Shown here: in pieces, positions 1 to 5,818 of the stretch
Layout of the letters: each line of letters begins with the position of its first letter
Position numbering within the stretch: position 1 is the first letter of the stretch
Origin: Oscillospiraceae bacterium
GTDB taxonomy: Bacteria > Bacillota > Clostridia > Oscillospirales > Ruminococcaceae
Direction: 5' to 3'
Length of the DNA: 10,101 bases
NCBI GenBank assembly: GCA_902798675.1
Contig: CADBXQ010000013.1
Coordinates: 1 to 10,101, forward strand
Made by a program: the position numbers and the translations under genes
Notes under the pieces: model-generated
The model's database searches: none
The model's input: only the letters and a program-made list of their open reading frames with translations
What the model was told of the DNA's origin: nothing

Positions 1-1
1 C

Positions 2-589
2 ATGGGAAAAACTGTTAGGTTTCAGCCCATTGATTGGGACGCTAAAGAGCTTGAATTGAACTCGGGGAAAATAGATGTGATTTGGAACGGAATGTCATAC
101 ACGCCCGAACGGGAAAAGAGCATGTTGCTTAGCTCTCCGTATATGAAAAATAGGCAGATTGTTGTTGTCAGAAAAGATTCAAAGTTTCAGTCTTTGGAGG
201 ATTTGAATCAGAGGTTGATTTGCGCTCAGAAGGGCTCGACGGGGATGCTGGCGCTAAAGGAGAGCGAGGTCGGAAAAAATGCGAAATCCATAACAGAGCT
301 TGATAGTATGGTTGATTGTTTGAATGATGTCAAGTTGTGGAAATCGGATGCAACTGTTGTTGACGAGGTTGTTTTCAGGCATTATTTAGCTCAAGAGTCA
401 ATGAAAGATGATTTTAGGGCTTTGGATGAAGAAATTTCAACTGAGGACTATGTCATAGCTTTTAAAAAAGGAAATGTTGAATTAAAAAATCAGGTTGAGG
501 CGGCTTTAAAGACTGTTATTGAGGAGGGTTTTGTGGAGAAGCTTTCTGAAAAGTGGTTTGGAACCAATGTCTTGAATTTTTCAGCTTAG
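2..589 (+). CDS. Polar amino-acid ABC transporter substrate-binding protein, 5'-truncated
   Basis: This is the C-terminal ~195 residues of a family 3 (SBP_bac_3) solute-binding protein, which captures an amino acid outside the membrane and delivers it to the permease. Visible family marks are the strand IDWDAKELELNSGKIDVIWNG (about residues 10-30), then TPEREKSMLLSSPYM, a hinge strand QIVVVRKDS, the second-lobe start QKGSTG, and the C-terminal helix ending in EKLSEKWFG. Family members are about 250-280 residues, so the signal peptide or lipobox and the first part of lobe 1 lie upstream of the window. The ATG at base 2 is probably internal, not the start. It precedes the permease gene by about 43 bases, which fits one operon. 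The ligand cannot be read with confidence; a polar amino acid or cystine is the usual choice for this type. Confidence 0.9.
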   Translation: MGKTVRFQPIDWDAKELELNSGKIDVIWNGMSYTPEREKSMLLSSPYMKNRQIVVVRKDSKFQSLEDLNQRLICAQKGSTGMLALKESEVGKNAKSITELDSMVDCLNDVKLWKSDATVVDEVVFRHYLAQESMKDDFRALDEEISTEDYVIAFKKGNVELKNQVEAALKTVIEEGFVEKLSEKWFGTNVLNFSA

Positions 590-632
590 AATGGAAATGT
601 AAGCTATGCCTTGAAAATCAGGGGCGGTTTTG

Positions 633-1262
633 ATGTTTATAGAATTGTTAAGAGGGCTTTTGGTGACTTTGGAATTGTTTGCTGTTTGTTGGGTGTTTTC
701 AATTCCTTTTGGTTTGCTTTTGTGTTTTGCGCGAAAGAATAGTTTGAAATTTTTTAGATTTTTAATAGACACATATATATGGATTATGCGGGGAACGCCG
801 CTCTTGCTCCAGATATTTTTTCTGTTTTATGGGTTGCCGCTCATCTTTCCGATGCTGCAGGTGAATGACAGGTTTTTGGTTGGAGCGTTTGCTTTTATAT
901 TGAATTATGTTGCATATTTTGCTGAAATTTTTCGCGGAGGGCTTAAAAATGTCGATAAAGGCCAGTTTGAAAGCATAAAGGTTTTGAAAATTTCTAAGCT
1001 AAAGGCTGTTTTTAGGATAATCATTCCGCAGATGTTGAGAGTTTGTTTGCCTTCCATCTGCAATGAGTCGGTTGCTTTGGTTAAGGATACGGCGTTGATT
1101 TTTTCTATAGGAGTTATAGAATTGTTGACAACTGCGAAAAATATAGTAAATTCAAGCGCAGACATTTTTGCATACGTTGTTGCGGCTGCGATGTATTTGT
1201 TTATTTGTTCTTTGGTGAATTTGGCGTTTAAAATTTTCGAAAAAAGGTTGAAATTTGAATAG
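633..1262 (+). CDS. Polar amino-acid ABC transporter permease (HisM/GlnP family)
   Basis: Inner-membrane channel subunit of the importer, about 209 residues, close to the usual 215-225. It is strongly hydrophobic, with about five membrane segments. The family motif MRGTPLLLQIFFLFYGLP lies near residue 50, followed by NYVAYFAEIFRGG and the EAA-loop region that docks on the ATPase (KGQFESIKVLKISKLKAVF, then IIIPQ) and NESVALVKDTAL. In most relatives the EAA loop reads E-A-A-x-x-L-G; here it is E-S-I-x-x-L-K, so the usual alanines and glycine are replaced. ATG 633 is chosen because AGGGG at 620-624 lies 8 bases upstream. The TTG at 630 directly before it is possible and adds one residue. The ATPase gene begins 18 bases after the stop, so the two are almost certainly co-transcribed. 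Confidence 0.93.
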   Translation: MFIELLRGLLVTLELFAVCWVFSIPFGLLLCFARKNSLKFFRFLIDTYIWIMRGTPLLLQIFFLFYGLPLIFPMLQVNDRFLVGAFAFILNYVAYFAEIFRGGLKNVDKGQFESIKVLKISKLKAVFRIIIPQMLRVCLPSICNESVALVKDTALIFSIGVIELLTTAKNIVNSSADIFAYVVAAAMYLFICSLVNLAFKIFEKRLKFE

Positions 1263-1280
1263 TTTTTGGTGGTATGTCTG

Positions 1281-1907
1281 ATGAATATGATTGATGCTAT
1301 AAATATCAATAAGCGCTTTGGCAACAGCATAATTTTTGAAAATTTGAATTTTAGCGTTGAAAAAGGCGAGATAGTGACAATTGTTGGCTCGTCTGGAAGG
1401 GGCAAGTCAACTTTATTGAGGTGTCTGGTTGGCCTTGAAAAAATAGACGGAGGAACCATCATCATTGATGGAAAGAAGTTGGTTGAGGATGGAGTGTATG
1501 CTAAATCTAGGGACCAGTCCAAAATTTTGTCGGAAGTTGGGATAGTCTTTCAAAACTATAATTTGTTTCCCAATTTGACCGTTCGAGGAAATTTGGAAAT
1601 AGTTAAAAATGATGGAAAAAAGATCGATTCATTGCTCAGGCGATTTGGGCTTTATGATAGGGCGAGTGCATATCCTAGCACAATCTCTGGAGGGCAGAAA
1701 CAGCGCCTCGCAATAATAAGAGCTATGATGCTGGATCCGAGGATAATTTTTTTTGATGAGCCAACTTCTGCGTTGGATGAGGACAATCGAGGGGAGATTG
1801 TTAAATTAATAAATGAGCTTAATTCTGAGCAGTATACGATTGTTGTGGTGACTCATGATATGCAGTTTGTTGATTGTTTAAATTCGAAAATTTATGAAAT
1901 ACAATAA
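1281..1907 (+). CDS. Polar amino-acid ABC transporter ATP-binding protein
   Basis: Cytoplasmic ATPase that powers the importer encoded just upstream. From the ATG at 1281 the protein is 208 residues, against about 240 for most GlnQ/HisP relatives. In order it shows Walker A GSSGRGKST (36-44, with Arg where Ser or Cys is more common), the Q-loop FQNYNLFPNLTV, the signature ISGGQKQR (Ile replacing the usual Leu), Walker B IIFFDEPTSALD, and the switch histidine in VVVTHDM. All catalytic elements are present. ATG 1281 is preferred over the in-frame TTG 1266 because GGTGG at 1268-1272 sits 8 bases before it; ATG 1287 is also possible. It is the last gene of the operon, followed by a terminator-like hairpin. 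Confidence 0.94.
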   Translation: MNMIDAININKRFGNSIIFENLNFSVEKGEIVTIVGSSGRGKSTLLRCLVGLEKIDGGTIIIDGKKLVEDGVYAKSRDQSKILSEVGIVFQNYNLFPNLTVRGNLEIVKNDGKKIDSLLRRFGLYDRASAYPSTISGGQKQRLAIIRAMMLDPRIIFFDEPTSALDEDNRGEIVKLINELNSEQYTIVVVTHDMQFVDCLNSKIYEIQ

Positions 1908-1925
1908 AATTTATGATATTATTAT

Positions 1926-1967
1926 AAAATACACCGCTCTTTAATGATTTTAGGGAGGGGTATTTTT
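1926..1967 (+). terminator. Hairpin terminator after the amino-acid importer operon
   Basis: Arm 1926-1940 pairs with 1952-1966: the outer AAAATAC/GTATTTT part is perfect, and the inner part has two mismatches and one G-U pair. The loop is 11 bases. The right arm ends in a TATTTTTG run, so the U-tract overlaps the stem base. It starts about 19 bases after the ATPase stop codon and before the next promoter, where a terminator is expected. Confidence 0.6.
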
Positions 1968-2009
1968 GTGTGAATTTTTAAAAGCTCATATAAAAAGCAC
2001 ATATAGTGC

Positions 2010-2038
2010 TTGACAAAAATAAACAGATATGTTATAAT
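2010..2038 (+). promoter_or_regulatory. Sigma-A promoter of the exported-protein gene (TTGACA-17-TATAAT)
   Basis: Consensus -35 TTGACA at 2010-2015, a 17-base spacer, and consensus -10 TATAAT at 2033-2038. Transcription should begin near 2045, leaving a leader of about 37 bases before the ATG at 2082. The reading frame that could begin at TTG 2010 uses the -35 box itself as its start, so that longer start is not real. A perfect hexamer pair suggests strong expression unless it is repressed. Confidence 0.88.
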
Positions 2039-2081
2039 ATATTATATTGTTAATGTTATAGTTGAAAAGAGGGGGATATTT

Positions 2082-3050
2082 ATGCTTAAGTCGAGAATAA
2101 CATCAATGTTTTTAATTTTTGGTTTATTAATGGTCAACCTGCTTTGTTGCTTTGTTAGCGCGGCAAAGCCTAAGACGCTTTTGAAATATGCGCCTTATCA
2201 CGACCAAGTTTATTATGATAAAATCCAAAAGAAAAAATACACAAGCGAAGAAATCCAAACCATAGAAAACTTTTTAAAAGAAACAGTTAACGAAAGCGAC
2301 TTTTCTATGGCAACACATATAGAATGCATAAATTCTATAATAGATGAAGACAAAATCAAGTCTTCGGTTCAAATAGATGGGGATTCAATCAAAAATTCCA
2401 AATATGACAAACAGCGCATAGATAGGAGATGGGCGACAGCTGAAATCTTCAACGTTGACATATCCGAAATTGAGGCAAGTGACTATGAAAAATATGGGTA
2501 TTTGTCCTGCAAAGACAAGCGCCAAGACATTGAAGATGGCTCTGACGTTCCTTTTTATTACGGCAATGTGATAATGAATCTTAAGAAAGAAAACGTTCTG
2601 GAGCGGACAACCCTGACGATTGGGGACAGCCTCGACAACAGGTGGAAACTGGGAGAGCGCTCAATAACCCCAACTTTAGCGAACAATCCACGAATCACCT
2701 GCATACCGGGGCATTCCAGGAGGCTTGCTAAACTGATATCGCAGCACATAAAAAGCGGGAGCATATCGCCCAAACATCCTAATTTAATCCACAAAATCAA
2801 GACGAAACACCTGGACTTTTCATACATAGAACTTCAAATTCATGGGGAACTGAGCTTTGAAAAAGACGTTGAAAGCATACATATAATAAAACTTAACACA
2901 GAAGAGGGAGAGGAAAACGCGCGACAAGAGCAACTACTACAAAAAGCAATCGAGAAAATTCAAAAACTCGGGAAACCATGCTATATAGTTGACTGCACAG
3001 ACCTAAATCCTAACAAAATACATAAAACCACAAGCCTAGGAAAGCTCTAG
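2082..3050 (+). CDS. Predicted exported protein of unknown function, possibly DUF3626-like
   Basis: Protein of 322 residues starting at ATG 2082, with a strong AGAGGGGG ribosome site 6-7 bases upstream and its own consensus promoter. Residues 1-27 form a signal peptide: basic start MLKSR, hydrophobic core, then VSA|AK as a likely signal peptidase I site. Two cysteines at 22-23 do not form a good lipobox. The mature part is charged and soluble-looking. Segments that look conserved are YYGNVIMNLKKENVLERTT with LTIGDS after it (about 159-183) and YIELQIHGELSFEKDVESI (248-266). These recall the DUF3626 family as I remember it (a basic strand before GDS, then E-x-Q-x-H-G), but this is a weak, unsearched match. 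An ADP-ribosyltransferase-like fold is speculation. Third codon positions are richer in A and C than in neighbouring genes. It converges on the tRNA-Leu gene 22 bases downstream. Confidence 0.85.
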   Translation: MLKSRITSMFLIFGLLMVNLLCCFVSAAKPKTLLKYAPYHDQVYYDKIQKKKYTSEEIQTIENFLKETVNESDFSMATHIECINSIIDEDKIKSSVQIDGDSIKNSKYDKQRIDRRWATAEIFNVDISEIEASDYEKYGYLSCKDKRQDIEDGSDVPFYYGNVIMNLKKENVLERTTLTIGDSLDNRWKLGERSITPTLANNPRITCIPGHSRRLAKLISQHIKSGSISPKHPNLIHKIKTKHLDFSYIELQIHGELSFEKDVESIHIIKLNTEEGEENARQEQLLQKAIEKIQKLGKPCYIVDCTDLNPNKIHKTTSLGKL

Positions 3051-3072
3051 GGCGAAAATGATCGGACTCAAT

Positions 3073-3157
3073 TGGTGCGAGTGATGGGACTTGAACCCAT
3101 ACGTCAATTGACACACGCCCCTCAAACGTGCCTGTCTGCCGATTCCAGCACACTCGC
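3073..3157 (-). tRNA. tRNA-Leu (anticodon GAG)
   Basis: On the minus strand this 85-base sequence folds as a type II tRNA. The acceptor stem is GCGAGTG with CACTCGC, there is a leucine-type D-arm (CTGGAATCGGCAGACAG), and the anticodon stem CACGT/GCGTG encloses the loop TTGAGGG, giving anticodon GAG (codons CUU and CUC). The long variable arm is built on the palindrome GTCAATTGAC, and the T-arm is ATGGG-TTCAAGT-CCCAT. The 3' CCA is encoded in the DNA after discriminator A. A consensus-like promoter lies directly upstream on the same strand. I see no convincing terminator after it. Confidence 0.96.
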
Positions 3158-3183
3158 ATAAAAAAGCTCATGACTTGTACAAC

Positions 3184-3212
3184 ATTCTATCATGCGTGAA
3201 AGATTTTGTCAA
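3184..3212 (-). promoter_or_regulatory. Promoter of tRNA-Leu (TTGACA-17-TAGAAT)
   Basis: Read on the minus strand, TTGACA at 3212-3207 is followed by a 17-base spacer and TAGAAT at 3189-3184. The start site would be near 3177, about 20 bases before the mature tRNA 5' end, which is usual for a single tRNA unit. Confidence 0.82.
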
Positions 3213-3223
3213 TAGTTTTTGAT

Positions 3224-3243
3224 AAAAATTTTAAAATTTTTTT
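3224..3243. repeat. A/T tract, left copy of a 20-base near-repeat
   Basis: Runs of 5A-4T-4A-7T. It matches the tract at 3540-3559 (5A-3T-5A-7T) at 19 of 20 positions. Each copy can fold into a short A/T hairpin followed by T's, so either could also be a weak terminator. The two copies flank the coding remnant. Low complexity makes chance similarity quite possible. Confidence 0.4.
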
Positions 3244-3309
3244 GGATTCACACTGGAAAATTTATTGTTTTTCAAAGTTTTGAAATGATATGGAAGGACA
3301 TGATTTTAG

Positions 3310-3549
3310 CAGCAAGCCTTTGTTATCGGCGTTTACATACCGCTTGTTGCGGACGTTTTTAAAGAGGCAGGGAGGTTTAAGAAGATTTAATATTACAGTT
3401 AGTTGTGAGCTGGCGGCGCTTACCACATTTTTGCATTGTTTTTTGGAACGCGATCAAGGATGGTTGAATTTGTTGAGGTTTTTGAGGCAAAAGTTGGATT
3501 TTTTAAGGAGAGGTTTTATGGAGACAAATATAACCCAACAAAAATTTAA
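3310..3549 (+). pseudogene. Possible decayed coding remnant of unknown family
   Basis: The stretch 3158-3740 has no intact gene, but one frame reads like protein: 3310-3387 gives AFVIGVYIPLVADVFKEAG plus a few residues, and 3409-3546 gives AGGAYHIFALFFGT..., then MVEFVEVFEAKVGFFKERFY, ending in NPTKI. Both parts are in the same frame and rich in G-first codons (GTT, GAG, GCA, GGA), like true genes nearby. Between them stops occur at 3388, 3400 and 3406; just upstream there are stops at 3301 and 3307. A neighbouring frame reads FNITVSCELAAL across the broken part, so paired indels are possible. The longer open frame at 3290-3598 lacks a ribosome site, is rich in Leu, Phe, Arg and Cys as shifted frames are, and runs into a promoter; I regard it as a shadow. 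I do not recognise the ancestral family. Confidence 0.35.
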
Positions 3550-3559
3550 AAATTTTTTT
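3540..3559. repeat. A/T tract, right copy of the 20-base near-repeat
   Basis: Runs of 5A-3T-5A-7T, matching 3224-3243 at 19 of 20 positions. It lies at the end of the coding remnant and six bases before the -35 box of the asd promoter, where it could act as a weak A/T terminator or as an A/T-rich UP-like element. Confidence 0.4.
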
Positions 3560-3565
3560 ATTTGC

Positions 3566-3594
3566 TTGACATTTGCGCGCGTTAGTGGTAATAT
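3566..3594 (+). promoter_or_regulatory. Main promoter of the asd-dapA-dapB operon (TTGACA-17-TAATAT)
   Basis: Consensus -35 TTGACA at 3566-3571, a 17-base spacer, and -10 TAATAT at 3589-3594, with an A/T-rich stretch just upstream. The start would be near 3601, giving a leader of about 140 bases before asd. I see no lysine riboswitch (L-box) core or attenuator hairpin in that leader. The leader holds only very short frames, such as a 12-codon one at 3616 without a ribosome site. Confidence 0.75.
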
Positions 3595-3667
3595 GTAACC
3601 GGATGTGTGTTGATTATGAGCGCCTGCTTTTATGTATTTTTATATTCGTTTTAGAAATTTTGGTTAT

Positions 3668-3697
3668 TTTTCATAAATATGCCGCACGTGTTATAAT
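3668..3697 (+). promoter_or_regulatory. Possible second, proximal promoter of asd
   Basis: A perfect -10 TATAAT at 3692-3697 with a weak -35 candidate TTTTCA at 3668-3673 (18-base spacer). Transcripts would begin near 3704, about 37 bases before the asd start. The -35 is poor, so this rests mostly on the -10. Confidence 0.4.
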
Positions 3698-3740
3698 ATT
3701 TTACTAAATGTCATATAAATTACTGTGGAGGTTATTTATT

Positions 3741-4829
3741 TTGAAGGTTTTTAGGGTTGGTTTGATAGGCGCTACGGGAATGGTTGGGCAGCGTTTTTTG
3801 GCTTTGCTGGAAAATCATCCGTGGTTTAATGTTGAAGTGCTGGCTGCGTCTTCGAAAAGCGCTGGAAAAACATATCAAGAGGCTGTTGGGGGAAGATGGA
3901 AATTAAAGTCAGACATTCCTGAATTTGCGCGAAATATGGCGGTTTTGGATGCAAGAAAGGACATAAAAAGAATCGCGTCCGAGGTTGACTTTGTGTTTTG
4001 CGCTGTCAATATGAAAAAAGATGATGTGAAATCCTTGGAGGAGGCGTATGCTAGGGCTGAGTGCCCTGTGGTTTCGAATAATTCTGCCTGCAGGAGCATT
4101 CCTGATGTTCCGATGATCATTCCAGAAGTCAATCCAAGTCACGTCCAAGTAATAGCTGCTCAGCGAAAGAGATTGGGGATCAAGCGCGGTTTTATTTCTG
4201 TTAAATCCAACTGCTCAATTCAAAGTTATGTTCCCGCGATATCTGCTTTGATGGAATATGGGCCTGCGCGAATTCTGGTTTGCACATATCAGGCCATTTC
4301 GGGCGCTGGTAAGACGTTTGCTGAGTGGCCGGAAATGAATGACAACATTATTCCATATATCGACGGCGAAGAGGAGAAGTCTGAAATTGAGCCTTTAAAA
4401 ATTTGGGGTGATGTCGAAAATAATATAATAATTCCTAAAACTTCCATATCCATCTCAACGCAATGCATGCGCGTCCCGGTTTCCGATGGCCATATGGCGG
4501 CTGTTTTTGTTAGTTTTAATAACACGCCATCAATAGAAAATATAAAACATATTTGGAAAAATTTTTCATCAGAGCCTCAAGCTTTAAAATTGCCGACTGC
4601 TCCTAAAAAATTTTTGAATTATTTTGAAAAAAGCGATCGGCCTCAAGTTAATTTAGACCGGAATCTGGAAAACGGAATGGCCATCAGCATCGGGAGGCTG
4701 CGCCAGGATGTTCAGTATGACTATAAATTTGTTTGCTTATCGCACAACACAATTCGCGGAGCAGCTGGCGGGGCGATTTTGATGGCGGAATTGTTGGCCG
4801 CTAAAGGCTATTTTGATGGGCATTTTTAG
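3741..4829 (+). CDS. asd: Aspartate-semialdehyde dehydrogenase, archaeal/fungal type
   Basis: NADPH-dependent enzyme reducing L-aspartyl-4-phosphate to aspartate semialdehyde, the branch point to lysine/diaminopimelate, threonine and methionine. The protein is 362 residues from TTG 3741, chosen because GGAGG at 3727-3731 lies 9 bases upstream; the in-frame ATG at 3708 has no ribosome site. Near the N-terminus is the nucleotide-binding loop GATGMVGQ (about 10-17). The catalytic cysteine is C158 in VKSNCSIQ. It is followed by TYQAISGAGKTF, the diagnostic stretch PYIDGEEEKSE with EPLKIWGD after it, and the active-site R244/H251 in RVPVSDGHMA. The GEEEKSE segment places it in the archaeal/yeast-like branch rather than the classical E. 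coli-type branch. It leads a three-gene operon with dapA 60 bases downstream. Confidence 0.95.
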   Translation: MKVFRVGLIGATGMVGQRFLALLENHPWFNVEVLAASSKSAGKTYQEAVGGRWKLKSDIPEFARNMAVLDARKDIKRIASEVDFVFCAVNMKKDDVKSLEEAYARAECPVVSNNSACRSIPDVPMIIPEVNPSHVQVIAAQRKRLGIKRGFISVKSNCSIQSYVPAISALMEYGPARILVCTYQAISGAGKTFAEWPEMNDNIIPYIDGEEEKSEIEPLKIWGDVENNIIIPKTSISISTQCMRVPVSDGHMAAVFVSFNNTPSIENIKHIWKNFSSEPQALKLPTAPKKFLNYFEKSDRPQVNLDRNLENGMAISIGRLRQDVQYDYKFVCLSHNTIRGAAGGAILMAELLAAKGYFDGHF

Positions 4830-4889
4830 AAATTCAAAAGCGTTATATTTTAGACTTTATTGATTTTATTTTGAAATAGGAGAATTTAT

Positions 4890-5777
4890 ATGAAACATTG
4901 TTTATTTGAAGGGGCGGGCGTTGCGCTGATAACCCCTATGAATTTGGATGGCTCGGTTAACTATGAAAAGCTCAAAGAGCTTGTTGATTGGCATATTAAC
5001 AGCAAAACAGATGCTATTATAGTCTGCGGGACGACCGGAGAACCATGCACATTGAGTGATGAAGAGCATAGTGAGGTCATAAAAACGGTCGTTTTAAGAG
5101 CAAATGGCAAAATTCCTGTTATTGCGGGAACGGGCAGCAACGACACCCAGTATGCTGTTAACCTTTCAAAATCAGTTCAAGATTTAGGGGTTGATGGGGT
5201 TTTAGTCGTCAGTCCATATTATAATCGAACTTCTCAGGCTGGGCTTGTTAAGCATTATTTGAAAATTGCTGACAGCATTAACATTCCTTTGATTATATAT
5301 GATATACCTGGCAGGACTGGTTGCAAAATCAGCCTCGAGACCTTTAAAATTTTGTCGGATCATGACAATATTGTTGGCGTCAAGGCGGCGTCGGGCGTCA
5401 TTTCTGATGTTGTTTCTTTGGCTGAGGCTTGTGGCGATAGGCTCAGCATTTATTCCGGGAATGATGATCAAATCGTTCCGATAATGTCGCTTGGAGGAAA
5501 GGGTGTTATATCTGTTCTTTCCAATGTTGTTCCCAAAGAGACGCATGAGATTTGTCAGTTTTATTTGGATGGAAAGCCCAAAGAGAGCCTTGAGCTTCAG
5601 TTGAAATTCCTTGATTTGGTTCATGCGCTTTTTATTGATGTTAATCCGATTCCCGTTAAGGACGCGATGAACCTTATGGGCATGGGGGTTGGCCCTTGCA
5701 GGCTTCCGCTTTGTTCTTTGGAACCAAGCAAGATGGAGGCTTTGAAATTGTGTTTAAAAAAATATAGTTTAATATAA
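4890..5777 (+). CDS. dapA: 4-hydroxy-tetrahydrodipicolinate synthase
   Basis: Class I aldolase that condenses pyruvate with the aspartate semialdehyde made by the upstream gene, the first committed step to lysine and diaminopimelate. At 295 residues it is standard length. The Schiff-base lysine is K165 in IVGVKAASG; the catalytic tyrosine is Y137 and the carboxylate-binding arginine R142 in IIYDIPGRTG. GTTGEPCTLS (47-56) supplies the threonine of the proton relay, and VSPYYNRTSQ (about 108-116) the dimer-interface tyrosine. The start is ATG 4890 with AGGAGA at 4878-4883. It is followed by dapB 41 bases later, and I see no terminator in either gap. Lysine feedback-site residues were not assessed. 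Confidence 0.96.
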   Translation: MKHCLFEGAGVALITPMNLDGSVNYEKLKELVDWHINSKTDAIIVCGTTGEPCTLSDEEHSEVIKTVVLRANGKIPVIAGTGSNDTQYAVNLSKSVQDLGVDGVLVVSPYYNRTSQAGLVKHYLKIADSINIPLIIYDIPGRTGCKISLETFKILSDHDNIVGVKAASGVISDVVSLAEACGDRLSIYSGNDDQIVPIMSLGGKGVISVLSNVVPKETHEICQFYLDGKPKESLELQLKFLDLVHALFIDVNPIPVKDAMNLMGMGVGPCRLPLCSLEPSKMEALKLCLKKYSLI

Positions 5778-5818
5778 TATTTCCTAATAATTGAGCATTA
5801 AAACAAAGGAGAAATAAA

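Noticed and set aside
905..1522. 205-codon antisense open frame over the permease and ATPase genes
   Set aside because: It lies opposite two clearly recognisable ABC genes and spans their junction; it is a shadow of biased codon use.
2010..2081. Upstream TTG start extending the exported protein by 24 residues
   Set aside because: The TTG is the -35 box and the extension spans the -10 box; a strong ribosome site sits before ATG 2082, which also gives a proper signal peptide.
3034..3053. GCCTAG/CTAGGGC hairpin at the end of the exported-protein gene
   Set aside because: The stem is short, contains a bulge, overlaps the stop codon and has no clear T-run on either side, so I did not call a terminator.
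3290..3598. 102-codon open frame in the tRNA-asd gap
   Set aside because: It has no ribosome site, a Leu/Phe/Arg/Cys-rich composition typical of a shifted frame, and ends across the dap promoter.
3701..3743. ATG 3708 as the asd start
   Set aside because: There is no ribosome site, it would be nearly leaderless from the proximal promoter, and the added residues are not part of the Asd fold; TTG 3741 has GGAGG at good spacing.
5202..5624. 140-codon antisense open frame inside dapA
   Set aside because: It lies fully inside dapA, which has intact catalytic motifs, and shows no recognisable domain.
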